48,591 nucleotides of DNA. Source: a virus. The number at the start of each line of letters is the position of its first letter. Position 1 is the first letter of the stretch. Of this stretch, positions 31,020 to 39,340 are shown one piece after another. The stretch lies in the IMG/VR virus record IMGVR_UViG_3300036851_000128, positions 1 through 48,591 of that record; one strand, given 5' to 3'. The position numbers and the translations under genes were made by a program. The notes below the pieces were generated by a model. The model was not told the origin of the DNA, searched no databases, and worked only from the letters and a program-made list of their open reading frames with translations.

Positions 31020-31928
31020 CTAGGCACCCATACCATTTGTGTAAAGCCCCCTGAAGTCGCTCCAGCCGACCGAATAGCGCTCGTAGCCCTTGTACTTGGC
31101 GTTCGACGTGTCGAAGTCGCCGTCCTGCGCGAACTCGGCCGGCACGCGGTTGAACATCTTCATGCCGTCCGGCGCATCGGTGCGGATGAAGAACGCGTCT
31201 TCGTCGGTGAAGAAATGGTTCATCTTCACCGCAGGGATCATGCCCGTCGACCGGAGCGCGTTGACCGCGTTGTTGGCCGTGTCGTTCTGGAGCATGGACT
31301 TGAGCACGCGCTCGGCCTCGAACACGAGCTGGCGCGGGATCAGCAGCGTCTTGGGCTGGAGCTTGATCAGCAGGCCGACCGAATCCACGGCGCCCATGAT
31401 CTGGATGCACAAATCCTCCAGCGCCGCTTCCGAGAAATCGGCCGCGGTGGCGAGGCGGTTGGACTGGTTGCCGCTGAGCGTCGGGTGTGCGGTCGACGAA
31501 AGGACGACGCCATCGCCGCCGTTGTAGCCCGACGTCTGCGCGCGATTGTAGACATTCGCCGCGACCGTTTCCTTCGTCAGCCGGAACGATCGCGCCAGCT
31601 TCTTGGCGCGCCCGACGCCCCGCTTCAGGTAGAGGTTGTCGTCCATCTCCTCGCGCGTGACGATGAAGCCCATGCCGTAGGCGACGTGCGTATAGCGCGT
31701 CACCGTCTGCTGCTGGGTGGAGGTGTAGGTGATCGACTGGCCCTGCGGCTTGATCGGCACCAGGCCGTAGCCCGGTTCCTCCACGTCCTCTTCGTAATTC
31801 ATCTCGGAGCCCTGCTGCTCGAAGAGATGAATCCATTCCTTCTCGTGGTCGGTATAGTTCGACCCCCAGACCGCGTTCAGGCCAGGCCAGAGCAGCTTCG
31901 GGAAATTGCCGGTGGTTTCAACGGACAT
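31020..31928 (-). CDS. Major capsid protein
   Basis: 302 residues. Segments HEKEWIHLFEQQGSEMNYEEDVEE, RYTHVAYGMGFIVTREEMDDNLY, NRAQTSGYNGGDGVVLSSTAHPTL and KTLLIPRQLVFEAERVLKS correspond to HK97-fold coat proteins of the Mu-gpT-like kind, with the E-loop and P-domain helices in the usual order. It follows scaffold and decoration genes and is followed by a strong terminator. P22-like tail genes combined with a coat of this length, much shorter than the P22 coat, suggest a mosaic head. Confidence 0.88.
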   Translation of the reverse strand: MSVETTGNFPKLLWPGLNAVWGSNYTDHEKEWIHLFEQQGSEMNYEEDVEEPGYGLVPIKPQGQSITYTSTQQQTVTRYTHVAYGMGFIVTREEMDDNLYLKRGVGRAKKLARSFRLTKETVAANVYNRAQTSGYNGGDGVVLSSTAHPTLSGNQSNRLATAADFSEAALEDLCIQIMGAVDSVGLLIKLQPKTLLIPRQLVFEAERVLKSMLQNDTANNAVNALRSTGMIPAVKMNHFFTDEDAFFIRTDAPDGMKMFNRVPAEFAQDGDFDTSNAKYKGYERYSVGWSDFRGLYTNGMGA

Positions 31929-31931
31929 CGG

Positions 31932-32510
31932 TTACACTCCCGCGATCTGGTTGGCGTACTGGACGCGATTCAGGCGAACGAGCCATTTGGCGTGCTCGCC
32001 GACCACGTTGCCCGGACGATTAACGAAGCCGACGATCTGCACGTCGAGCGTGTTGGTGGTCGCCTCGCCGGAGTTGTTGAGCTCGACGCCGGAATAGCCG
32101 GTCGTGGTCGAGCCCGTGCCGACCACGAAGTTGGCGTTGAGGCCGATGTCGGCCGTCGCCAGAGCAGTGCCGCCCGACACTTCCTGAATCTCGTAGAGCG
32201 TGTTGGGGTTGGTCTCGACGAACAGCAGCCGCGTGGTCGAGGCGGCGCGGTAGATCGTGCTGTCGCGCGTATCGGCGAGCACGCCGACGACGACGCCCTG
32301 GATCACATCGCCGGTCGCGGCCTGGATCACATCGGAATAGATCGCGTCGTTGACGGTCGACGACGTGCCGGCCAGCTTGACGGGATCGCCGACGAAGATC
32401 GCGGTGCCGTCGCCGACGGGTGTAGAGAACATTGTGATCGAAGCACTGTACGGCTGCCCGCTAAGGCCAGCGGAGGGGATGAAGCCCCGGGGGATATCCG
32501 TATTCGCCAT
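31932..32510 (-). CDS. Head decoration/capsid-associated protein
   Basis: 192 residues, beta-rich. MANTDIPRGFIPSAGLSGQPYSASITMF and GDPVKLAGTSSTVNDAIYSDVIQAATGDVIQGVVVGVLAD match the small beta-barrel proteins next to phage coat genes. Three bases separate it from the coat gene. Decoration role inferred. Confidence 0.78.
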   Translation of the reverse strand: MANTDIPRGFIPSAGLSGQPYSASITMFSTPVGDGTAIFVGDPVKLAGTSSTVNDAIYSDVIQAATGDVIQGVVVGVLADTRDSTIYRAASTTRLLFVETNPNTLYEIQEVSGGTALATADIGLNANFVVGTGSTTTGYSGVELNNSGEATTNTLDVQIVGFVNRPGNVVGEHAKWLVRLNRVQYANQIAGV

Positions 32511-32513
32511 CGT

Positions 32514-32547
32514 GGCACCCTTTGCTCTGCCGAGCGCTTGAGGTGCC
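32514..32547. promoter_or_regulatory. Nested hairpin between head genes
   Basis: GGCACC (32514-32519) pairs with GGTGCC (32542-32547), and inside it GCTC-TGCC-GAGC (32524-32535) forms a second hairpin. It fills the 50-bp gap before the decoration gene on the leftward strand. It may protect or split the mRNA so that coat genes are expressed more than the upstream genes. Confidence 0.5.
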
Positions 32548-32560
32548 TAGAGAGCAGCCG

Positions 32561-33058
32561 TCAGCGTTCGACCTGAATCGAACCGTGGCCGTAAGTCCCA
32601 TCCGAGGATGTGAGCTGGCCAGTGGCGTCGGCGCCTTTGACGATGGCTAGGTCAACTTGGCGGTGAAGCTCCTCCCGTTCGGCGATCCCTTCGGCATAAA
32701 GCTCGTCAGGGGTTTCCATCAGGTAGGAGAGTAAGCCCTTCCCTTCCGCAGTCGTGCCTACGCGGCGGGAAATGCGAGAGCCCGGCGAATGTGTCTCGGC
32801 GTCGGTCTCTGACACGTGGGTATAGCCGAGTTCTTCTGCATCCGCAATACGGTTTCCGTCATCGTTGACCCAGCGGCGCACGAAGCCCGGGCGCTCGGGC
32901 GCTCGGAGCTTGAGCGCATGGCCCCCGACCTTGGCGCGACGGCGACGCTTGGAGGGTTCGGCGGCGGTCTCTGCCGCCGCGGTCTCGACCGGCTTGGGAG
33001 GCAGCTTGGCCTGGATGGCGGCGTTCGGACGACGGCCGCGGCGCTTGGGGATGCTCAT
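32561..33058 (-). CDS. Basic head-region protein, 165 aa
   Basis: 165 residues from ATG 33058. A very basic N-terminus (MSIPKRRGRRPNAA, SKRRRRAKVGG) precedes RAPERPGFVRRWVNDDGNRIADAEELGYTHV, a block seen in phage head-operon proteins of unknown function. The end is acidic and Gly-rich. Possibly DNA-interacting inside the head. Confidence 0.75.
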   Translation of the reverse strand: MSIPKRRGRRPNAAIQAKLPPKPVETAAAETAAEPSKRRRRAKVGGHALKLRAPERPGFVRRWVNDDGNRIADAEELGYTHVSETDAETHSPGSRISRRVGTTAEGKGLLSYLMETPDELYAEGIAEREELHRQVDLAIVKGADATGQLTSSDGTYGHGSIQVER

Positions 33059-33068
33059 ATCGGTTTCC

Positions 33069-33920
33069 TCAGAAGTTCTTGGCGTAATAGGCGCGCTGCT
33101 CGGCCAAATCCTTGCCTGGCAAGGCCCCCATCCGCGCGAGCTTGTCGCACGCCTGCTGCGCGTCCTTGGGAAGGCTGGCGAACGAGGCAACGCCGCTGGC
33201 TCCGCGGCCGTTGGTCGGGGGCGAAACGTCGCTGGCGGGCTTCTGGCGAGGCTGTTTGGCGGTAAGGGCCGGAAATTCTGCGTGCACTTGCTCGCTGACC
33301 CACGCGAAGAAGTCGGCCGGAGCCATCGAATCGGCCTTCTTCTTGTTCTGTGCCGCGAGCGCGTCGGCGAAAACGCGGGCCTCGGCTTCGACTTCGGATG
33401 CAGACGGCAGCGCGCCCTTGCCGTACCAGCGATTCTTGAGCTGGAAGTCTGCATAGGCCTCTTCGGCCTGTTCGAGCGTGACGGGCTCGGCGGCCGGCGC
33501 CTTAGCTTCGGCCTTGAGTGTGTCGATCTTCTCGTCGATCGCGTCGACCGCCTTGGTGTCGCCAGCTTCGACCGCCTCGTGCTTCTGTGCCTTCAAATCG
33601 GCCAGTGCTCGGGCCATCGCGCGTTCGTCGGCGGTCGCCAGCAGTCTGGTCTGCTGGCTGACAGCCTTCTTGAGCGCCGCAATTTCGCGATCCTGAACCT
33701 CGGTCTTCTTCTTCAGAAGCGGCATGACTTCGTCAGCGCGGGTGACGAAAGTCTCGGCGTCGACCCAGCGCGACGGATCGCCCTTGAACTCGTCCTTGGG
33801 CGTCCATCCATGCTGCTTTGCCTCTGCCTCGAAATCGCGCGGAGCCTGAGACTGTTGCTCGGTGTCGTTGTCGGCGACTTCGGGTGCGGATTCGATGGGT
33901 TCGGCCAATTGGGTAGCCAT
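33069..33920 (-). CDS. Scaffolding protein
   Basis: 283 residues, highly charged and helical. ADEVMPLLKKKTEVQDREIAALKKAVSQQ and following helices form a coiled coil, and the N-terminus is acidic and disordered. The order portal, scaffold, decoration, coat is usual. It would guide procapsid assembly and leave before packaging. No protease motif was seen. Confidence 0.82.
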   Translation of the reverse strand: MATQLAEPIESAPEVADNDTEQQSQAPRDFEAEAKQHGWTPKDEFKGDPSRWVDAETFVTRADEVMPLLKKKTEVQDREIAALKKAVSQQTRLLATADERAMARALADLKAQKHEAVEAGDTKAVDAIDEKIDTLKAEAKAPAAEPVTLEQAEEAYADFQLKNRWYGKGALPSASEVEAEARVFADALAAQNKKKADSMAPADFFAWVSEQVHAEFPALTAKQPRQKPASDVSPPTNGRGASGVASFASLPKDAQQACDKLARMGALPGKDLAEQRAYYAKNF

Positions 33921-33922
33921 GT

Positions 33923-34282
33923 TCAGTCCTTCAGCCTTGCTAGAATGTCATCATCGTTCATGATACGGTATTGCTTGCCGTCGCGGCCTTCGAGCATCGT
34001 GCCGCCGTATTTCTGGATCAGCACGCGGTCGCCGGCTGCCGGAGCGGTGAATTCCAACCCGTGGCGAGCGGCTTCGCTCGTCGCCTCCGCCCACGCCGTT
34101 TCACCCACGGCAACGAGCGTGGCGTCACACTGTGCAAACTTGTCGCGCTCGACCTTGCTGTCCGGCATGTAGAGCGAGCCAATCTTTACCGGTGCTTCGT
34201 CGGGCAGAACGAGCACTCGCTTGTCGATCGGCACGAAGCCCGATGCGTTGAGCCGATCAACTGTCTTAAGCTGCGTCGCCAT
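33923..34282 (-). CDS. GroES/Cpn10-like co-chaperonin
   Basis: 119 residues from ATG 34282. GFVPIDKRVLVLPDE opens as GroES, IGSLYMP stands where the mobile loop binds GroEL, and TLVAVGE ... GDRVLIQKYGGTMLEGRDGKQYRIMNDDDILARL closes the barrel. It resembles phage-encoded Cpn10 such as T4 gp31 in role and would help the host GroEL fold the coat protein. It lies directly upstream of the scaffold gene. Confidence 0.85.
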   Translation of the reverse strand: MATQLKTVDRLNASGFVPIDKRVLVLPDEAPVKIGSLYMPDSKVERDKFAQCDATLVAVGETAWAEATSEAARHGLEFTAPAAGDRVLIQKYGGTMLEGRDGKQYRIMNDDDILARLKD

Positions 34283-34467
34283 CACTCGCGCTCCCATATG
34301 AATCCCATCGGGTTTGGCGCGCGCATGATCGTGTCGCCGCCCGCGGTGAGAAGCCCGGTGTTGATCGCCTCGTGCTCGGAAACGATGATCGATGGCAGCG
34401 GGCCGGGATCGGGCAAAAACGCTTCGTCCTCCACCCAGCCGCTTGATCTAATGAAGTATCTCGCCAC
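34282..34467 (-). CDS. Small hypothetical protein, 61 aa
   Basis: 61 residues from GTG 34467, with AAGGAG (34478-34483 region) upstream. The block PGPLPSIIVSEHEAINTGLLTAGGDTIMRAPNPMGFIWERE looks compact. Its stop couples to the GroES-like start (TGATG) and it overlaps the preceding overprinted gene by 20 bp. Function unknown. Confidence 0.65.
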   Translation of the reverse strand: MARYFIRSSGWVEDEAFLPDPGPLPSIIVSEHEAINTGLLTAGGDTIMRAPNPMGFIWERE

Positions 34468-34675
34468 GCTCGTATTGCTCCTTGATGTCGTCACAACTGA
34501 TCGCTGCCAGCCGGCCCAACAGGACCGCCTGCGCTTGCTCCGCTTCCGTCATCGATCGACCCGAGCCCCATGCCAGGATCAAGTCCGCCCGGCGCGCCGC
34601 CAGGTAGCTCAGGAACTCCTGCGTCAGCGGATGGTCCTTCCATCGCTGGAACTCCTCCGGGTTGAGGATTTGCAT
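34448..34675 (-). CDS. Small protein overprinted on portal C-terminus, 75 aa
   Basis: 75 residues with 185 bp overlapping the portal 3' end in another frame. MQILNPEEFQRWKDHPLTQEFLSYLAARRADLILAW and AEQAQAVLLGRLAAISCDDIKEQYERGE read as a well-formed helical protein, while the portal in the same DNA is a Gly/Pro-rich tail. I favour this frame as the older constraint, with the portal tail overprinted. Function unknown; similar small genes follow portal in some phages. Confidence 0.7.
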   Translation of the reverse strand: MQILNPEEFQRWKDHPLTQEFLSYLAARRADLILAWGSGRSMTEAEQAQAVLLGRLAAISCDDIKEQYERGEILH

Positions 34676-36626
34676 TTTCGTCTCCGGTTGCGGCCTCTAG
34701 CCCTAAGTCGGTTCCAGCCTGCGCGAGCGCGGCGGCGTCGCTCAACAGCCCGACGCTCGCCAGAGCGATTGCGGCATCGCTGACGGACTTCGCGGCGGAG
34801 CCCTTCGCGGCGATCTGCCGCGTCTCGGCGTCCTTCTCGGCAATATCGAGCTTGGCGCCCATCTCGACGACCTTGGGATCGGGCGCGGGCGGCGGGACCT
34901 CCAGCAGCACCTTCGTATCGCGCTCGCCGATCGCTTCCAGAACGCGGCGCCGAATCTCCAACTGGTTGACCAGCGGATCGCCGTTGAACATCATCAACGC
35001 CTGCGCCCGCGCCATCTTCTGCATGTCGCTGACGGCGTTGGGATCGCTCACCGGAATCACGTCGAGGTCTTCGTCCGCATAATCCTCGCGGCTGATCTGC
35101 CCTGCGTCCTCAGCGTCGTTGAGCTGGAAATATTCCTCTTCGTCGAGATAGTCGCGGTTAAGCCTGCGCAGAATCCGCAGCTCGCAGCCGAATGCGCGGT
35201 GGATGCGCTTGAAGATGCCGGACATGACCTTCTGGCCCTGTTCGATCAGCGCAAGAGTAGTGGTCGCGGGCTGGTTGGCCGTACCCTCGCCTACCATCAC
35301 GTCCTGTACCGCGGTGATGTCCTTAGCACCTTCGATCAGCATCCCGAGCAGATTGAACAGCACGGCAGAGGGGCCGCCGGCCGGAAGCGGGACGATGTTG
35401 TCCTTGAGCAGCCCACCCGGTGAGCTGATCCGCTTCCACTCGCCCAGGCGGAAACCCTTCTCCCCGCCGAGAATCTTGACGCCGTCACCGAGAAAACCCC
35501 CGCCCGCGTTCTGCAAGGCCCCGGCATCGAGCATCTGGTTTATGCTGGTGTCGATCGATTGGGTGATGTCGTCCAGCAATGCTCCGAACCCGACATCGTA
35601 GAACGAACCATCGGGGGCGGGGAGAAAGCCGTATTTGGTGAAATACTGCCTGCGGCCGATGCGGACGATCTTGAGGCCCTCAGGAAACTCCGCGCCCTCT
35701 TCCACGATTTCCGAGAGCTTGACGTTCTTCGCCAGCGCCGGAGACATGACCGTCACGTCCTCGGGGCCGAAGCACGGGACTATGCGGGCAACCTGCCCTT
35801 CCTTGTTGGTCGTGACGACGTAATGCTCAGGGTATCCGTCCTTGTCGAGGTCGAGCGTCCTGTGCTGCTCGTAGAAATCGACGATTGCGTCTTCATCGTC
35901 GTTGGCCGCGTCTGAGTCTGCTTCGACCCGAATGTCCCGCCACAGCCCAGCCGCGACCTTTTCCTGAACCTCATAGGGGTAGTGATGCAGGACGTGCGTA
36001 TAGCGAGGCGCGGTTTCCAGGCTCTTCGCCATGTAGTTGATGACGAAATCCTTCGCCGGGATCATCTCCGAGCGGTTGGCGTTCTCGATCGAGTCGTAGA
36101 ACGTCTTGCGGATCACCGTCCCCGTGATCGGAAGCATCAACAGCAGCTTGTCAGTGTCTTCTTCCCAACCGGGCATGCGGTAGAGAAGCTGCCACGTCAT
36201 GTGCTGGCCGATGCGATCCGCTCTCGCTCGCTTCGTCCCATCCGGATCGGGACCGAGCACACGGCCCTTGACCAAGTTGGAGCTGTCGATAATCGCCGGA
36301 TAGGCGCGGGCCTGAAACTGAATGCTCGCGACCGTCAGCAGCGGGTATTTGACGTTCGACGCATTGGCCCAAGGTGTGTTCTTGGCCTCGCGCGTCTGCA
36401 TGGCCACGTCGAGCCAGCGGTCGTAGCGCTTGCACCAGTCCTCGCGGCTTTTCTCGTCGATATCCACGTCGCGGATGACAAGCTGGCCGATGCGAGTAAG
36501 CTCGCTGTCGGGCAGGAAGTCGGCGAGATTGACGCCAGGCGCGAAGATGTCGCCGAAGGTCAGCGGCTCATCGCGCTTGTCGGGGCGCTCGGTTTCTTCT
36601 TCGGCGAGGAGTGCGACTTCAGCCAC
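34491..36626 (-). CDS. P22-like portal protein
   Basis: 711 residues. YDRWLDVAMQTREAKNTPWANASNVKYPLLTVASIQFQARAYPAI, LLMLPITGTVIRKTFYDS, DDITQSIDTSINQMLDAGALQNAGGGFLGDGVKI and GEGTANQPATTTLALIEQG are typical of large portal proteins of short-tailed phages. It forms the dodecameric DNA entry ring. A GTG start (36626) overlaps the 50-aa gene by 8 bp. The last 60 residues are low-complexity Gly/Pro/Asp-rich and overlap the next gene. Confidence 0.9.
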   Translation of the reverse strand: MAEVALLAEEETERPDKRDEPLTFGDIFAPGVNLADFLPDSELTRIGQLVIRDVDIDEKSREDWCKRYDRWLDVAMQTREAKNTPWANASNVKYPLLTVASIQFQARAYPAIIDSSNLVKGRVLGPDPDGTKRARADRIGQHMTWQLLYRMPGWEEDTDKLLLMLPITGTVIRKTFYDSIENANRSEMIPAKDFVINYMAKSLETAPRYTHVLHHYPYEVQEKVAAGLWRDIRVEADSDAANDDEDAIVDFYEQHRTLDLDKDGYPEHYVVTTNKEGQVARIVPCFGPEDVTVMSPALAKNVKLSEIVEEGAEFPEGLKIVRIGRRQYFTKYGFLPAPDGSFYDVGFGALLDDITQSIDTSINQMLDAGALQNAGGGFLGDGVKILGGEKGFRLGEWKRISSPGGLLKDNIVPLPAGGPSAVLFNLLGMLIEGAKDITAVQDVMVGEGTANQPATTTLALIEQGQKVMSGIFKRIHRAFGCELRILRRLNRDYLDEEEYFQLNDAEDAGQISREDYADEDLDVIPVSDPNAVSDMQKMARAQALMMFNGDPLVNQLEIRRRVLEAIGERDTKVLLEVPPPAPDPKVVEMGAKLDIAEKDAETRQIAAKGSAAKSVSDAAIALASVGLLSDAAALAQAGTDLGLEAATGDENANPQPGGVPAMEGPSADAGVPELPGGAPGGLDPGMGLGSIDDGSGASAGGPVGPAGSDQL

Positions 36627-36771
36627 GGCTTAGCCACTCCTTCAATTCATCCAACGTGATGGCATAGGTTTTGATGCCAGGCGCCGAGACCAGAACGAGC
36701 ATGTCGCCGCGCAATTCAGGCTTTCCGGAACTAGCCCTGATGGCACTTGGGGAGTTTGTGCGGATCGCCAT
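36619..36771 (-). CDS. Small conserved protein between terL and portal, 50 aa
   Basis: 50 codons: MAIRTNSPSAIRASSGKPEL then GDMLVLVSAPGIKTYAITLDELKEWLSRG. It starts 1 base after the terminase stop and overlaps the portal start by 8 bp. Tiny proteins in this position occur in other phages; no function known. Confidence 0.68.
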   Translation of the reverse strand: MAIRTNSPSAIRASSGKPELRGDMLVLVSAPGIKTYAITLDELKEWLSRG

Positions 36772-36772
36772 C

Positions 36773-38293
36773 TCAGTAGCCCGTCACCGGGTTGCGGCCG
36801 TCATCGCCGACGTAGGACTCTTCCTCGGCTTCGTCGTACTCACGCGCTACCGAAGCCGTCTCCAGCGCCTTGTAGCCGTGGCTTGCCCAGTCGTGCCGCG
36901 GGCGGTCCTTGAAGACGCCGCGGTCTTCGTCCCATTCCTTGCGGTAGTTATCGAGGCACCTGATGCCCTCGGCGCAGCGCGATTCGTCGAACCAGCAGCG
37001 CGCGAGATAAGCCCGGCTCGCCTCGATACCCCGCTGCTCGCTTGATATGCGGGGCACAACGCGCGTTGGCCTCACCCCAAGCTCGTTCAACATCCGCTCG
37101 ACGGTCTTGGCCTCATAACCGAGCCGGCGGGCCTTGCCGTCATGAGGCAGATGGTGCGTGCCGTAGATAAAGCCGCGTTCCTGGATGCGCTCCTTCAGGA
37201 TGCGGGCGTAATGCTCAAGCCCCTCGCCTGAGTTGGCGTAATAATCAACGAAGCGATGTTCCGGGCCGATGCGCTGGCGGAACCAGATCACCATATCGTC
37301 ATTGACACCAAGATCCCAAAACGTGTCGACGGGGACATTCTCGACGGGAACGCGGCAGATACGCCCTTCCCTGCGCACCTTCGCCATTTGCTCCGCGAGA
37401 TAGGCGCCTTCGATCGATGCCTCGAACGCCTCTTCCACCGTCGCGGGATATTCCCGCTTCATCTCGGCGCGCTGCGTCTCCAGCTTCTTGACGTACCAAG
37501 CCTCTTGCTCGGGCGTCAGATCGATGCCGTGCTTGTGCGCGAGTTCGTCGAAGTAGCGATCGTCTTTGTCGGTCAACGTGACCTTGGCGGCGTCTTCAGA
37601 CGAAAGTGCGTAGGACGGGTCTTGCCACCATGGGAAGAAGTGCAGCTTGAAGTCGAGCGTGGTGAGCTGGCGCTGCATCTCGGCATGGCGCTTGGCGTTC
37701 ATCACCATGTCGTGGAAATAGCCGCCCTGCCCTTCGGCGGTGGATTCGACGGCGATGAACTGCCCGGCCTCCACAGCGTTGAACGCGCCGGTTACGATCT
37801 CCTTCGCCTTCGACGGGAATTGCGCGCACGTCTTGCCGAACTCAGAAACGTGGAGATATTGAAACGTCCCCGAGCGCAGCGACGTGCCGACGCGGATTCT
37901 GCTGCCGTTGGAGAATGTCAGGCTCTTGGCGCTATCCTGCGTCGCGGTAACGACACGGCGAATGTCGGGGTCGAGATTGTCATAGGCGAACTTGATCTTG
38001 TCGTCGAAGAACGCCTCTGCGTCCTCGCGGTTGTGCGCCACGATGCCGGCCGACGTGTTCGAGTTGAACAGGCAGGCGTCCAGCATGAACATCTGAATGA
38101 ACGTCGTGAAGCCCATCTGGCGGGCTTTGAGAATGAGATTCAGCGTGTGCAACTGGTCGAATAGCTGTTCCTGCGCAGCGTTGAGGCGGAACGGTATCGC
38201 AATGCCGCGCTTGTCCTTGATCGTGTAGAGGTTGTTGAGCCGCCAGCGACGATCGCTGAACAACTCCTCAGCTCGGGCGAGTGCAGCGCTCAC
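36773..38293 (-). CDS. terL: Terminase large subunit
   Basis: 506 residues. The ATPase domain has a Walker A-like LKARQMGFTT (55-64) and a Walker B-like HVSEFG (148-153). The nuclease domain has FWDLGVNDD (D327), GIEASR and the C-terminal HDWASHGYKAL. It powers packaging and cuts the concatemer; with a P22-like portal, headful packaging is likely. GTG start overlaps the 45-aa gene (GTGA). Confidence 0.93.
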   Translation of the reverse strand: MSAALARAEELFSDRRWRLNNLYTIKDKRGIAIPFRLNAAQEQLFDQLHTLNLILKARQMGFTTFIQMFMLDACLFNSNTSAGIVAHNREDAEAFFDDKIKFAYDNLDPDIRRVVTATQDSAKSLTFSNGSRIRVGTSLRSGTFQYLHVSEFGKTCAQFPSKAKEIVTGAFNAVEAGQFIAVESTAEGQGGYFHDMVMNAKRHAEMQRQLTTLDFKLHFFPWWQDPSYALSSEDAAKVTLTDKDDRYFDELAHKHGIDLTPEQEAWYVKKLETQRAEMKREYPATVEEAFEASIEGAYLAEQMAKVRREGRICRVPVENVPVDTFWDLGVNDDMVIWFRQRIGPEHRFVDYYANSGEGLEHYARILKERIQERGFIYGTHHLPHDGKARRLGYEAKTVERMLNELGVRPTRVVPRISSEQRGIEASRAYLARCWFDESRCAEGIRCLDNYRKEWDEDRGVFKDRPRHDWASHGYKALETASVAREYDEAEEESYVGDDGRNPVTGY

Positions 38294-38427
38294 TGGCGCA
38301 ACTCACTGACTTGGGCCAGCGCGATGCGGTGCGCTTCTGCCACCAGCGCCGCTTTCACACGACGGACCTTTGCCAGAGACCCCCCGTATCTCTGCATCAA
38401 GGCAAGCTCGTCGGTAGAAGCGCTCAC
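38290..38427 (-). CDS. Small protein between terS and terL, 45 aa
   Basis: 45 codons, GTG start overlapping the small-terminase stop and its own stop overlapping the terL start (both GTGA). The protein is helical and basic (LMQRYGGSLAKVRRVKAALVAEAHRIALAQ). It may be a packaging cofactor; unrecognised. Confidence 0.65.
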   Translation of the reverse strand: MSASTDELALMQRYGGSLAKVRRVKAALVAEAHRIALAQVSELRQ

Positions 38428-38756
38428 TGTATTGTCTCGGCATTGGGAAGGACGGCGCGGGTGCGGCCGTCAATGCGGCCAAGCAGCGTCGCCAGAATAT
38501 CCTGCGTCTCTTCGCCGAGCTCGAACTCCTTGGGGAGGATCGACGCAATGACCTTGAGGTACTGGTCGGGCTTTTCGTCGCGAACCTTGGCGACAACCTC
38601 CGGACCATGCTTCTGGAAGTCGTCGTGCATTGCCTGGATGAAGGCTTCGCCGAGCTTGGAGCGCGCGCCTTTTGGACGGCCGCCGCCGATATTGCCCGTT
38701 ACGAAACGGCCCTTCCCGTCTTTCAGCGGTTTGTCGGTTAGGGCGGCATCGCCCAT
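38424..38756 (-). CDS. terS: Terminase small subunit (DUF5681-like)
   Basis: 110 residues. GRFVTGNIGGGRPKGARSKLGEAFIQAMHDDFQKHG is the DNA-binding DUF5681-type region, followed by PDQYLKVIASILPKEFE, seen in many phage small terminases. It recognises pac DNA and regulates TerL. A hairpin at 38761-38788 lies just upstream of ATG 38756. Confidence 0.82.
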   Translation of the reverse strand: MGDAALTDKPLKDGKGRFVTGNIGGGRPKGARSKLGEAFIQAMHDDFQKHGPEVVAKVRDEKPDQYLKVIASILPKEFELGEETQDILATLLGRIDGRTRAVLPNAETIQ

Positions 38757-38760
38757 ATCT

Positions 38761-38788
38761 GCCGAGCCTTTCGTGACTAATGCTCGGC
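38761..38788 (-). promoter_or_regulatory. Hairpin upstream of terS in early/late gap
   Basis: GCCGAGC (38761-38767) and GCTCGGC (38782-38788) form a perfect 7-bp stem with a 14-base loop, five bases before the terS start on the leftward strand. It lies in a 66-bp AT-rich gap between early regulators and late genes. It may terminate early transcription or control terS translation. I saw no unambiguous promoter. Confidence 0.5.
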
Positions 38789-38822
38789 GGGGTAGTTATG
38801 GCATTTTGGATGCGCCAAATAG

Positions 38823-39089
38823 TTAGCATAATTCGAGCTGAATGCGCCTCACCTTCCCTGCGCCGACACGCCGTAACTCGCCTGCGCGCTCGGCTGCCTG
38901 AACCATGCGGCTGACCTCTTGGCGGGTGGCAATGCCGATGGCCGCGCATATCATCCCATAAGACGGAGCGATGCCGTCTTGGTTGATTATGCTACGTACA
39001 TAATCGAGCATCTGTTCGCGGCGGCGCGCGGGCCTACCCACCTGCTGCCTGCGGTGCGTCATTACCAGCTTCGGCCGTCCTCTGCTCAT
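38823..39089 (-). CDS. Small winged-helix DNA-binding protein, 88 aa
   Basis: 88 residues. MLDYVRSIINQDGIAPSYGMICAAIGIATRQEVSRMVQAAERAGELRRV is laid out like the LexA-type winged helix: helix, turn, recognition helix, wing. The N-terminus is basic. As the last gene before terS it could act as late regulator, but that is inference. It overlaps the upstream gene by 4 bp. Confidence 0.75.
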   Translation of the reverse strand: MSRGRPKLVMTHRRQQVGRPARRREQMLDYVRSIINQDGIAPSYGMICAAIGIATRQEVSRMVQAAERAGELRRVGAGKVRRIQLELC

Positions 39090-39340
39090 TGGGATTGCTC
39101 ACTTTCCGCCGGCTTCCATACATGGGGAAACAGGTTGTTCGAACACCAGCGAAACGCGGACTCGGCTTGTGCGCGATGCCTTCGCTCTGCCTCACGTTCT
39201 GCCCGAATCGCGGCGAACGTCGCGGCTATGTCCCGCTTGATCTTCTCGCCCTGGTCCTTCCACACGAGAAACACCGCCGCGGGAACGACGTAGCCTTGGG
39301 CTTGCCAGTCGCCGTTCGGAAGAAAATGTCCTCTCGCCAT
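39086..39340 (-). CDS. Hypothetical protein, 84 aa
   Basis: 84 residues: MARGHFLPNGDWQAQGYVVPAAVFLVWKDQGEKIKRDIAA and a long basic/acidic helix (REAERRHRAQAESAFRWC). Its start overlaps the upstream stop by one base. Unrecognised. Confidence 0.68.
   Translation of the reverse strand: MARGHFLPNGDWQAQGYVVPAAVFLVWKDQGEKIKRDIAATFAAIRAEREAERRHRAQAESAFRWCSNNLFPHVWKPAESEQSQ

Noticed and set aside
30924-32576. Long 550-codon open frame on the plus strand
   Set aside because: Antisense shadow of coat and decoration genes; Arg/Val-rich composition typical of GC-rich shadows and no overlap-style start.
37256-38164. 302-codon plus-strand frame
   Set aside because: Fully antisense to the terminase large subunit; no SD or domain.
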